This document shows positions 24,416 through 35,495 of a DNA stretch of 64,000 nt, piece after piece. The notes under the pieces were generated by a model. The model searched no databases. It saw only the letters and a list, made by a program, of their open reading frames with translations, and was not told where the DNA came from. Each line of letters begins with the position of its first letter. Within the stretch, counting starts at the first letter, position 1. The position numbers were made by a program, and so were the translations under genes. The DNA comes from Haberlea rhodopensis (taxonomy: Eukaryota > Streptophyta > Magnoliopsida > Lamiales > Gesneriaceae): positions 2,542,001 through 2,606,000 of the forward strand of contig CAJQUN010000056.1 in NCBI GenBank assembly GCA_907163345.1, read 5' to 3'.

Positions 24416-27400
24416 ATGGATGCCCAATACCAACACCATGAACACCAAAATCACAACCAAGAACGAACACCCAATGATCATCAGCATTATGTGAAGTTGT
24501 TGTCCTCATATTTAGGCCTCAGTTTCGCAATTTTTCTCGGGTCCTTGCCTATAAACTCCATCCCTTTGGTCTCTACACTTCAAGAAAATAATAAAGCTCT
24601 CATTTTTGAGCTCATGAAAGCTGAAGAGCATCTGAGGCAACTTCAATCAAGAAGGAAAGAGGACTCAAAGGCAAATGCAAGAGTTGTTGAAATCTTTGCC
24701 AGCCACAGACACGCGTGGCAGCAGGAAGAAAAGAGGCTATTGCAGCAGATCGATGAGGGAAGTGAAGAAATAGAGTTTTTGAAGGGTAAACTTGAAGAGT
24801 TTGAAAGTGTGAGGGCTGAATTGGAGGGTAATGTTCAAGATTTGAAAAGGGAAGTTTGTGAGAGAGATGAAATGCTGAATTTTGTGAGTAGAAGTAACTT
24901 TGAGGTGGAGGGTAGTGGTGGGAATTGCTACAGTGACATGGAGGCGAGGTATGGGAAAGATGGGGTGTCAGAAGGGGTTGAGTTGGGGGTAGAAGATTGT
25001 TTTGCTGGAGCTGGGTTGGATGAAATGGGGGCTGTTTATGGGCAAAATAATAGAGGGTTTAGTTCAGATTTCTTGACTTCTGCAGCTCCGAAGTTCTGGT
25101 CTGAAAATGCAAGTCCCTGGCAGGTAAGTTTGATGTAATTTCTTTCTGTGGTTTCTTTCATGTTGTGGTGGAGTGGTGGCTATAAGGTACTAGTTTGTTC
25201 TTTACGAGTTTATGGTATGGAAAGCATCTTTGAAGTAGTAACGTTGATTGTATGGTCATAAGGAACTCAAATTTCTGTGTACAAAGTTGAACTATTGAGG
25301 AATTTGACTTCCTTACCTGTAAATAGAACAATTTGCCCTTCTGGGGTATCCTTTTTAGGTCTCTGGAGGACTTGATTAGGCTGATGCACTGAATTATAAG
25401 CTTTTTCTACTTCTTGTTATCTACTTCTCGTTCTTTTGTGGTTCTCTGGTTTCTTAAAAGATTATGAATGGATTGCGAGTCTTGACAGTTTTAATAGGAG
25501 TTGACATAAAAATTGTGTTTGAATTTCTCATTATTATCTTGTGTGCTGAATATGATATGGCGTCTGAACATTGTTCTTGTTCTTGAACCGAATCTTGATG
25601 AGTAAGCTTATTTTTTGAAAAAAACAGGCTCATATTTTGGACAAGTTGGCATAATTGGCGGGAAAGTTCAAGTTACAATTGTTTGCTGTCTTATACTCGA
25701 CATATTACTAGTGTTGCTTGGACTGCACAGAGTTTTACCCTCTTTGTCTGGCCTTTTGTCCTCAAGCTGTGAAATGTTTGTCTTGACTCACTTCTTCTGA
25801 ATATGATACTGAAGAGTTTAGCTTTTCTATTTTTTCTTTCAATGGTTCAATCGTTTGGACCACCTATTATTGTAAACAGAGTCAATAATGGAATTTTTCT
25901 CATAGTTTCACTCTGACCATACTTCTGGTCTTGTGGAGCCTGGCACCTTACCCTCTGTCCATCAAACTTCTAATGCTTGTTGTCTCCCACCTCTAAAAAA
26001 CAGTTCCTTTTCAATGAGAGCACTTGATTGTTTGCCTGAAACCTTGCTGTCATATGGAAGCAGTTTCACAATTAGGCTTTTGTTATTCAAATTATCATCA
26101 GATTTGTCAGCTTCAATTGATAGGTGCCTTTTTCTTATTATATTATAAAAGGGTTTTTTCGAAATATGCTTTTGCAATTTCCTTTTCATGAAAAATGCAT
26201 GTGATTGCCCGTGCCATTGGGTTTCTCCAATGGATTTCATCTTTGGAGAAGGATGGTTTTTTGCATATCTGATTGGTCTTTGTTAGAACTGTTAAACATA
26301 TGTCCAATTTACCTCTTGAAAGATAGTAAATGGCTTCATCAATCTAAAATGATCGAATATTCTCACATATTGTTTCCCCTTTGTGATTATTCCAACTCAA
26401 GGATTCATTTTTTATCAGAAACCAATTCACTGAAATTCGAAGTGAGTAATTGTTGGTATTATGTGTTATGTCAAAACTAACGTTCTAGCTTATCACAATT
26501 CATTGTGACTAAAGGCTTAATTGTTGTTGTTGTCAAAACTTACGTTCAATTATACTGATTCTGGGTGTTACGTTCAGGATACGCGTTATGAATCCCTTGA
26601 ATCACACAATATAAAGCATTTCGCGGCTAGGTAAAAGTTATTATATTTGTGACATTTCTTGGAAAATTTGATGCTATAAACATGTAACTAAAGCAAAAGC
26701 GGCACCATCTTTTGGTTCAGAAGAGACTCTCCTTGGAAGGTTGATGCTGACTCGACTGGAGTTTCCTCTAAACTAAAACTACTCGAGCAAGAACTGCTAA
26801 ATTTGGAAAGAATTGGCAAGGCAGATCTATCAAAGGTGCCATCTCAAATGCGAAAGCAGGCCAAGAGGTATCAGGCAATAGCAGGAAAAATCGATGATCT
26901 GTGCAAAAAAATGGTAATTTTTCACACGTACGCGGTATTTATCAACTAGTGAACTACGTTAACTGGGATTTAGTAGTTCTATATTTTGTGTGTCATTTGA
27001 CCTATTCTTTTGTGTATAAATTTGATACGGCATTCAAGGTTATGTGCTGATAGAGGCCTTATTTTTACAGCAAGCTAGTGATCCCTGCGAGCCCACCATC
27101 AGTTCAGACATCCGTACACAGAGACAAACTGAGTTTTTGCTTGAAGCATTTCGACTACAGCAGCGTGCATCTGAAACTAATCAGAAATTGATGGCTTTAC
27201 AAACCAAAGCTGGAAGATCCTATCATGGAGAGGAATTCGAAGGCCAGGCCAAACTGGCCACACTACGAGCACTGGGTTCGATCAGAAACAACTTCAAAGA
27301 AATCCAGAGAAATTTAGAGATATGGCTGGCCAGAATAATCGGAGATCTTGAAGGCATTCTGTCTAGAGATGGTACTTCTCGTGTAAGAGAGTACTACATC

Positions 27401-27424
27401 TCTAGGTACCCTTTTGTTCAATAA
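24416..27424 (+). CDS. Uncharacterised plant coiled-coil protein, 435 aa, 4 exons
   Basis: I do not recognise a characterised family. Exons 24416-25123, 26578-26630, 26721-26913 and 27071-27424 join in phase and give 1308 bases. The N terminus is His/Gln/Asn-rich (residues 1-25), followed by a short hydrophobic stretch YLGLSFAIFLGSLP (about 34-47) that could be a membrane anchor or a buried helix. Residues about 58-150 form a strongly predicted coiled coil rich in Glu/Lys/Arg (KAEEHLRQLQ, EEKRLLQQIDE). The middle is acidic and Gly-rich. The C-terminal exons have heptad-like helices (SKLKLLEQELLNLERIGK; TEFLLEAFRLQQRASETNQK) and end in REYYISRYPFVQ. The overall plan suggests a structural or adaptor protein; no catalytic motif is visible. 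The ATG at 24416 is the first in frame and follows an A/C-rich leader. Confidence 0.85.
25124..26577 (+). other. Intron 1 of the coiled-coil gene
   Basis: A 1.45-kb intron with donor gtaagt after SPWQ and acceptor ttcag before DTRYESLE. The short open frames here (for example 25962-26240 minus) have no support. No inserted element was recognised. Confidence 0.6.
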
Positions 27425-28559
27425 TAATGATTTTCCAAGAAAAGTATAATCACATTCGATGATTAATGATTCTTTAGTGGTTGAAACGGTCCTCACCGGA
27501 GTAATGCACATGGTCCTGAAAAAAACAGTTGCCAAAAGGGTAGGATTGAATCAAGATGTTTTTCAAAATCATGGAGGGCAAGAATTTCAGCACATCCTAA
27601 ATTTTGTGAAGTTTTCAAGAGAAAAGAGAAGATTGTCTGTGTATGTCAATGGCGTTGGTATACTACTGTAACGTTTACGGTTTTCGATGGATTCATGTAA
27701 CGAAAAGCAATGCAAAGTTGGTGGTCCTGTAAGGATGGCAGTTTAGCTTACAAATCTGTGCTGCTTCAAACTGGGGACCAGGAAGGACTTTGTTCTTTGG
27801 GATTATGTCCAACTTGTTCATTTATTGAATTTCATTATGTAATCAGATTAACTAAGAAAATATATTTTCAAATGTCGAAAATATCCCACCAAATATTGTG
27901 AAATTATATAATCCAATGTGTGTTTAATAATGAATTTTACTTCAAAACATAAATAGTCATCGTGTACTTCGGTGTTCTTGAAAGCGTTGTTTGAGAAACT
28001 ATTCCCTCAAAACGCCCAAATTGTACTCAAAGTTTCTAATTATACTCACTCAACTTACATATATAAACCAGACATTATTATAGCTTTGATGTAATAAAAT
28101 AAGATTTTAAAATTTACAATTGTAAAAATGTCTAAAGAATCAAGGGTAAACACTTAAAATCTCCATAACCCAAACATAATTTAATATTCCCCTCTATGTC
28201 AAAGATTCTTTATTTAAACTTCCTTCAATACTTCTTTTCTTTATTCTAGTTTCAACCTCAAAAGACATAAAAACTCTTACTTTAATTGCATAAAACTCTA
28301 TAATGCTTTTAGGATTGTTACAAAAACACCCAAAATTCTATTTTCGCTAAAACAACTCCTAATAAAGGGAAGTAAATGCAGGGGCCTTAATGAACATGAT
28401 ATCCTTCAGTTTCTGTCATTTTGAGAGAACCCAAGAGCATACTTTTGGAAATGACTCATAGTTCATGATGAATTTTTAGCCCTAAAATTCTCTTATTCTA
28501 AGAACATGTGAAAATAAATAACAGGCACATCATGCTTCCGTATTACAATAAAATTTTAA
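27425..28559. other. 3' UTR of the coiled-coil gene and intergenic
   Basis: The first 400-500 bases are less AT-rich and probably 3' UTR. The remainder up to the pararetrovirus is AT-rich and empty as far as I can see. Confidence 0.45.
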
Positions 28560-28833
28560 CAAACTGAAATATATCATTTTGACCACAATCGCACCGGGTG
28601 AGGTGGGTTGCAAAGCCACCAGTCGAAAAATTACTTCCCCCATACTATTTTACGAATGGCTCCTCACCATCCAACCGCAGTCCCTCAGGCGAGGTTAGTC
28701 TGCAAGTTATCTGACTCCTTCAGAAATCGTACATCATAGCCCTAATTTGTTTCATACCTTAGAGCGTAATGTATAATCAAGATATAAGAAATATGTAAAT
28801 AAATCTAGGAGATAGATGGGCAACAACTTTCGT

Positions 28834-28839
28834 TTTATT
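28834..28839 (-). terminator. Candidate pararetroviral poly(A) signal
   Basis: AATAAA on the minus strand within ccagaataaaacg, about 270 bases downstream of the viral TATA box. That is the place where pararetroviruses carry the signal inside the terminally redundant leader. Confidence 0.5.
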
Positions 28840-29079
28840 CTGGAAATAATTATAATATCTATTACATTAAAACTCTCCTTGTGGGAGGAGAATGACTTGT
28901 TTAGCCTCTCATATAGAAGATGCTTGACTCAAGAACTCATAAACTAAAATACATAACAATATTACAAACGATTACAAAAGAAAGAACGAAAGAAATTATT
29001 ACCAAGCTATGAAGTTGAAAGATTACAAAGCTTGGAGACTTCAATTGTTACTCTCAGAAAACTATGGAGAATTTTCGAT

Positions 29080-29330
29080 GTCCTTAGCTTCCTGAATGAG
29101 TGCCTTTATATAGGTGTGAATCCGGACTTCAACTTCGAATTCCAAATCTTGATATAATTGTTGAGTGCTCCCGTGAGTGCGCCACGTGGTCTGGCATCTT
29201 TGTCTCAGTGTGCCAACTTTTCTCGTGAATAGTCCATTATTTTTGTCCTAGTGCGTTTAATAGTCACCGCACTAATTTTTAATGGTCCACGCATTTCCCT
29301 TTGTCGGGGAATCTTTACATTATTGATTTT
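29080..29330 (-). promoter_or_regulatory. Pararetrovirus 35S-like promoter region
   Basis: Read on the minus strand, the non-coding stretch after the last viral frame holds a CCACGTGG G-box (29182-29189) and, about 70 bases downstream, a good TATA box cctatataaagg (29103-29114). A leader follows that runs into the poly(A) signal at 28834-28839. This matches the layout of a caulimovirid full-length-transcript promoter. Whether it is active is unknown. Confidence 0.6.
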
Positions 29331-30110
29331 TGTGGTCCCCGAGCTTTAGTAAAACGGACTCTCTTGTCAGCAGGTCTTTTGTCTCTTCATGCCTCTGATC
29401 TGTCGGATTTGGATCGGAATCCTTTCCCGAACTCTGGTTCTTTATGCTCCAGGCATTCTTGGCAAAATGATCTATCAATCGGCCAATGTGTGCCATGTTG
29501 TAGAATTTCCCGTAAGTTTCTTTTCCCGCCGGAATTTTGTTTTCCCAAAGAATTCTTCTTTTTGTTTCAAAGAGTTCTTCGGCAAATCTTGTTGATGTTC
29601 CTGTCATGGAATTCAGCATTAAAGTATCGTTGGCTGGATTCTGAAAGAACTTAAATGAGTATTTGACTTTGTCCATTTCCGTTAGACAAATCCAAAGACC
29701 CCATGCACGTTTGGTTGAAACTTCATCTTCTGTGATAGTCCAGCCAAAATTGGTATACCTTCTGGTAGCGCCATTTTTATATTTTTTAAGGCGTTTTCGT
29801 CTGGTCGTCTGAGCTTGATAAAATGAAAAGCCTCAATGAAACATTTATATGCTGGTTCTGAAGCAGCACTAAAAAAATACCACTCCAAAATATCTCCGTT
29901 GGCCAAATGTGGATTATTGGCCTATGTCCCCTGAACAGCTTCTCTGGTCCACTTTGATAATTTTGAGATTTCAAAGAATGCTGATGCAACATTATAAACC
30001 GAAGCCAGAGCCCCGAACTTATACCAACCTTCGTTTGGATGGCTGCCTGATTTCATCCAAACTTTCGGATATTTTCCGGAGATATCAACAATAGATTTGT
30101 CTAGGTTGAT
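29320..30110 (-). pseudogene. Pararetrovirus last ORF, transactivator-position remnant
   Basis: Three overlapping minus frames (about 30110-29930, 29906-29682, 29676-29320) read as one protein broken by frameshifts. By position, directly upstream of the promoter, it corresponds to the last ORF of caulimovirids, often the translational transactivator. I see no motif that proves this. It ends just before the promoter. Confidence 0.45.
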
Positions 30111-30552
30111 ACCCTATCTGGTAATTAGTTTCTCCCAAGTACGTTGGTAATCCTGCATAGGTGAAGAAATTAAATCATCATTGGTTTGAACCCTAGAATT
30201 GCCAATCATTGGTCTAAGGTTCAACTCTCCATTTTTTACCCAGAGGTGTTGTGTTGACTTGAAGGTTCAGATTGTGATAACACCTGACCCTCAACATTCG
30301 CTACAGCTTGTACATCCTCAAGGAATGCATCATCTGCAGCACTCATGACAGGGGTACTTGAATACCTTGCCTCCTGGTTAGATGAGCCATGTTCTCTAAA
30401 CACTCATTTCTGCACCATTGGAGGTGCGGCCTGGAGGATGGGATCCTAAGGTTTATGTTTCTCGAGAAATTCAATCACAATAATAAGTTGTTCTGGGATC
30501 TACCTGCAGTTCATGCAATTGTTAGATCAATTTCACCAATTTGAAAGTTTCC

Positions 30553-31436
30553 TTAATACCTACCAACTGTAGGTTGTTGCAAATAATAGAGAACATCACA
30601 AGGGAATATATTGTCTTTCTCAGTAATGTCGAAGATTATATGCACTTCTCTCCAGCCTTCTGGGCATTTTAGCATTCCTGTTGTTTTGAATACATCAGGG
30701 ATTTTCTGGATTTTGCTCGAGACGGCTTTTTGTTTTCCCCCGGGATAATTACTGATTAACCTATCCTGTTGAAAAAACATTCTTCTTGGCTCGATCATAA
30801 GGCTCCTACTTCGGTTCAAAACAGGCTGGTCTTGTATCCTCATGTCGATCTCTCCTATCGTCGGAGTGTCAATGATGTCCGACAATACTGCTTTGGCGAA
30901 ATCTTCGAAGATTCTGGGGACTGCGATGAATTCATTTCTCAAGAATACTTCTGAATGATGAGTATTCGAGAGCGCGTATGACACTTGTAGATGATCGAGT
31001 AAGGTCTGTTCCCTTATTTCATCAAATCACTTCTTTTATAATCTTGATGAAGAGTAAGAACATTGCTGAAGTCTCGATCTCCTAAATTGTATGCAATTCT
31101 GGATAGATGTTAAAAGCCATCTTTCCTGCATACAGATTTCCCGCGACTGCTCCCAAAGAATCTTTGAGGTTCAGGATTCTCTTGTCAAAGATCGCCAGGT
31201 TAAGGGGCGAATCAATTCCTTCCTTGAATTATAACTCTAATGCCTCCAATATGAATCCATGAGAGCATGTTAGCAACTTCTCTTTTAACATTGTTCTTAA
31301 TCTCCTGAATTTCTCTGTAGGGGATTAACTGCATCTCAATTTGGTTTCCCGTGAATTCCATCTGGATTGCAAATTCACATGTTGTCACCCTATGGATAAT
31401 CGGATGCCTTCTGCTTCGAAGACTAATCATATCCAT
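30553..31436 (-). pseudogene. Pararetrovirus movement-protein-like (30K-type) region
   Basis: The segment around 31436-31212 contains SWIHIGGIRVIIQ. In a neighbouring frame down to about 31080 there is a run ending in the AVAGNLYAGK type of sequence, which fits the hydrophobic core of the 30K movement-protein superfamily of pararetroviruses. A second open stretch (30984-30553) continues the region. Frame changes at about 31210 and 31040 break it. The relation is inferred from residue pattern and from its place after the zinc knuckle. Confidence 0.55.
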
Positions 31437-31444
31437 GGCTTTTT

Positions 31445-31980
31445 CTATTGCTCCAATTGTAAATCAAACATACATCTGAAGTTTAGCTCTTCTTTCATGA
31501 CCCTCATCAGAGTTTTATGAGAAACAGTGGATTGTGAGAAAAATCTCGATGGTTCTTCTCTGATCATGTGTTGAAGGAATTCTCCTTCACTCTGATTGTG
31601 AACTGGATTCACCTCCATTATCAGAATAGATCTCTTCTTCATAGATGCTTTCATCTGAGGGAATGTCCTCAAATTGATATACCTGCAACAGATCATGGAA
31701 GTAAACAACATCATCAAACTCTTTGGTATGCTCGAACTGTCTAACTCATCGGCTTTGGTTTTCTGGACAATCTGTAGAGACATGTCCTCCTGTTCTGCAT
31801 GTCCAGCAGTTACAACCTTTGAAACTCTCATTCGCACGAGTGTGAGTACGTCTGAAAGTCCTTTTTATCGGTGTCCTGCTAGAACTTGCTTGATTAGAAC
31901 CCGTTGTCAAGGTTCTACTTCTGGTTGGTCCTGATCTCTACCCTGATCTGTAACTTCGGGCTTTCTGCTTTGACCAGAAC
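31445..31980 (-). pseudogene. Pararetrovirus coat protein, C-terminal CCHC zinc knuckle
   Basis: At 31809-31768 on the minus strand the sequence encodes C-x2-C-x4-H-x4-C, preceded by basic and Asn-rich residues and an extra Cys-x-Cys lead-in. That is the hallmark of the nucleic-acid-binding end of caulimovirid coat proteins. Acidic sequence follows. The open frame at 31837-31445 is in a different frame from the knuckle, so a frameshift lies near its start. Confidence 0.7.
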
Positions 31981-32052
31981 TTCCTAGGTCTCTATGAAGA
32001 CCTACTTCTTCTCAAACTACTTCATCGGGCATAAGGATGCCTTCTGTGTTTC

Positions 32053-33976
32053 TGTAATGCCTCGATTTGTTTTATACACATATGATATGATTATGGTGTA
32101 ATTAATCAATTGGCGGTATGATAATGGGGGTTCGGGTGGAACCAAGAATGAATTAATACATGCATGAAATGATATATGGCAAGGAATGAAACATGGTGTA
32201 TAAACATATCAAGCAACATGAACTAGTAGGCATTTGAATATGCATGTGAATTTAATTTGAATTGGAGTTGCATTTGAATTTGGATTTCATCTTCATGTAC
32301 ATGTTACTTAACATGTCATTAACTCCAAATGACATGATATCAAGTGATTTAGGGAGCTAATGACCTTATATCAAGTGATTTAGGGAGGAGAATCACATAG
32401 TTTCTCATCTTTCACCTACCAAAACACTACACAAGCTCCTCTCCATCTCTTTCAAGTTCCTTTTGGTTTGAGCTTGGGATTCACTTGTGAATTGAGCTAG
32501 GAAGTTGTGTGAAGTGATTTCTTCATATCTTGGTAAGGAATTCATGGTTTTATACTTGAATTATGTAATTGGTGTTGATGTATGTGAAGTGGAATATCAA
32601 ATGTTCATGTGAAGAATCATATCATGTGTATATGTTATTACTTGGATTCTACGATGATAGAAACATGTTAATATGTTCCTAGAGATTGCAAGAAACATGT
32701 TGAAATGGTTAAATTCAAGTTATAGGAGAAGAGCTAGGAAGCTAAGCTCAAAAATCGCCAAGTTTTTTCTAAAAACAGAGGAGGCGATCGATCGCGACGT
32801 TTGAGGCAATCGATCGCCTGTGGCTAAACATGAGAGTGGCGGTGCATTGAGCGATCGATCGCTTCATGTGGCAATCGATCGCCTTGAGGCAGTATGTTTT
32901 TCAAAGGGGAGGCGACCGATCGCGTGAGAGTAAGAGATCGATCGCCTAGGACCAAAGCTTTAGGCGATCAATCGCCTAAAATCATGAAATCGATCGCCAG
33001 AGCCAAAATGTTGAAAAATGTTATTTTTTATAGAATTTGATTTTAATGCCTATGATAACATGATATATTGTTGGCATTGTTGTAGTATCATCTCAAGGGA
33101 TGGGACAACGAGGCAATTAGCCAGTGACGCCTAATGTAAATCGTTTGTGTCGCAGTACAGGTACGTGACGTACGGAGTATAGATATTATGTGATGATGAT
33201 GTTATGGTTTTGATATCATATGATTTATGTTAGCTTTGTGTCATATGATTGGTAGTATCATATGCATGTACATACATGGATTTCATATGATTGGGATGGA
33301 TGCCTTGATAGATATTTGTATATGCTTTGGTAAGATCATTGCCTTGATAGATATGTCCGGTTTGGTATATGCTTTGGCTGGGATCGTTGCCACGATAGAT
33401 ATACTATATATGCTTTGGCTTGAGAGATATACGCCTGGTTTGGGTATATACTCTGGCTATTATCACAGATGAGTACGGTACTATGATATGTGCTGCTAAT
33501 ATGAAGATGTGATGTGGTTCCACTGACATATTGAGCTGACTAGGCATATCATATTGGGCTCGTGATAATAGGGTGATTGATGAGACATGTCATGACATAG
33601 TTGCATTTGTTGATGCATGAGACAGAGCATTCACATTATATATGATTATTATTGCTTTATCATTGATATTGTGTTTTGATATCGCACTGAAATAGTTGTT
33701 TATCTATACTCATGTTGTGTGAATGTTTCTGTAGGGACTTATAGACGTGGGAGGACGGGATGTGAGTCATTTTTCGCTGCGAACTGAACCACTGCCTAGG
33801 AGTTGTTTTTATTTCAGTTGTTTGAATTCCATATGATGTATATATGGTAGGGTTTTTATAATGTTGTAATAACTTACTTAGTAAAAACTTCTAATCAGTG
33901 CATGTTTTTACTTAATTCAGACTCACGTATGTATGATTAATTGATACATAATGGATTAAGTAACGAGGACCCCACA
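32053..33976 (+). mobile_element. Solo LTR (LTR-1), 1924 bp, inside the pararetrovirus
   Basis: The element begins TGTAATGCCTCG and ends GGACCCCACA, with a 5-bp target duplication gtttc at 32048-32052 and 33977-33981. It has no coding sequence, so it is a solo LTR of a Ty3/gypsy-type element left by recombination. Inside it lie the paired GATCGATC palindromes (32783-32998) and a short minisatellite (about 33302-33440) with units starting gccttgatagatat and ending tatgctttggt. A truncated inverted relative is at 58492-58960, and a more distant one at the window's right end. Confidence 0.9.
32783..32998. repeat. Eight paired GATCGATC-centred palindromes in LTR-1
   Basis: Eight full or one-mismatch copies of the 14-bp palindrome ggcgatcgatcgcc, with centres near 32789, 32811, 32856, 32876, 32917, 32939, 32969 and 32991. 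Spacings are 22, 45, 20, 41, 22, 30 and 22 bp, that is, four pairs with centres 20-22 bp apart. The sequence between sites is not conserved. Confidence 0.9.
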
Positions 33977-33981
33977 GTTTC

Positions 33982-35480
33982 TTCATCTTTCACCTTTGGT
34001 GGTAGTTTCCAATGATAATAGGGATATCATTCATTGTACAGTAAAGAGGGGCTGTCTTGTTGATTCCTCTTAGCTTTTGTAGTTCTTTTGGAGCTTTCCG
34101 CAAGCTTCATTTTAAGAAATGACATTCTCCTTGAGACCTTCTCTATTCCTTGTGGTGCATATTCCTGGATAAGCATTTCTCTCCATGGACTCGGTATTTT
34201 GGCAAAGAACAGTTATGTTGCATCCTTTTATGCAATCTCTATCTTCCATCTATACTTTGTAAAGAGTTTGATGTACTCATCTACATAACAGATATCATGT
34301 AGTTCCAGGCTAATTAGAGCATGTCTATGTTTTTTAGCCTTCTCATCCTCCATTCCTTCGAAGTAGCTCACTCCAATGAAACAGATTTTGAAGAATTTTG
34401 TCATCTTGTCCACGATTTCTTTCAAGGACTCTCCGGCTACAACTTCTTCCTTGGTTTCTGGGTCTCCAAGTTCCCAGGCAATTTTGACTGAACCTTCCAG
34501 ACTCATTTGAAGGAGCAATATGAATCCTTCTTTACTTAGATCCAGAGTTCCTGCTGATATTCTCATTGCTGAAGCTCATTAATCAATAAGAACTTCTCGA
34601 TTTTTAAAATCCAAGATATCCATATTGAGCATAAGTCCATATGGATGAATTGGATCTAACTGGGATTTCCCATAAGGCTTTTGATGTAGGTCTAGCCTGC
34701 GGGGAAGACTTCTTACTCCCACAGGGGAATCTAAGTTTGCTCCGGTAGTAAAATCTCCCCGATATGGCATACTTTGATCTCCTTCGGGTAGTGGATTGTT
34801 TGACCCGAAACTCTCTTGTGGTGGAGTTATGGTTACAACTTCACTTGTCTTCACTTCTACGAGATTTAATCCCGCAAACGAATCAGCGAGATTACGTAGA
34901 TCTTCCAGGTTGATTCTTTCCATTACTTTGTGGGTAGTATTGGATCTCCTCGGATGACAACGATCAATTTTTCTGTTTCTGTCATGGGTTTTTGGATCTC
35001 CTTGGCTTTCCCCTTTTGATGTAAAAGGGGTTCTATTCCACAGGATGGTGGTAACCATCCTCCGTTCCTTCTTCCCAAAGAACTTGATCTTGGCTCCAAC
35101 TCCTTAACTCGGGTTTGAACACCTCGAAAGTTTTCAAGAATCTCCTCCTGATGTTTGATCATATTCTCCATCTGACTTTGAATCTGATGGACCTTTGCAG
35201 AGACATGGTATTGCAGGTATCCATAACGCTGCACAGTCTTCTGGATCGCTCTAAGATCTTGTGATATCTTAGAAGCATCCGGCTCGATTTCTCAAAATGT
35301 TGGTTCTCACATCCTATTCGTCTGTTCCGGATCATATTGTGTTGTTTGGATCTGGAATCATGGGATTATGCTCAGGATGATCTCTCTCATGGGCCTCTGG
35401 TAAAATGTCCAATTTCTCGTTGAAGTGTTTAGTTTCGGCCAGATATCTTTGATTTAGTTCTTTCAATTTCTGAAAGTATC
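33982..35480 (-). pseudogene. Pararetrovirus coat-protein N-terminal and core region
   Basis: From about 35480 down, the minus strand encodes a long coiled-coil segment (for example KVHQIQSQMENMIKHQEEIL near 35170). A Ser/Pro/Arg-rich linker follows in shifted frames (35058-34579), then a helical segment at 34566-34228 with the Trp, Leu and Phe spacing of a caulimovirid capsid core. The reading frame changes near 35050 and 34570. It is cut by LTR-1 at 33976/33981 and, on the far side, by LTR-2 at 35496. Confidence 0.6.
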
Positions 35481-35495
35481 ACCTGTATGAGTTGT

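Noticed and set aside
32783..32998. GATCGATC clusters as a CRISPR-like array or cyanobacterial HIP1 (gcgatcgc) contamination
   Set aside because: Spacers are far too short and there are no cas genes. The sites lie inside a plant solo LTR with TG/CA ends and a target duplication, so neither idea holds.
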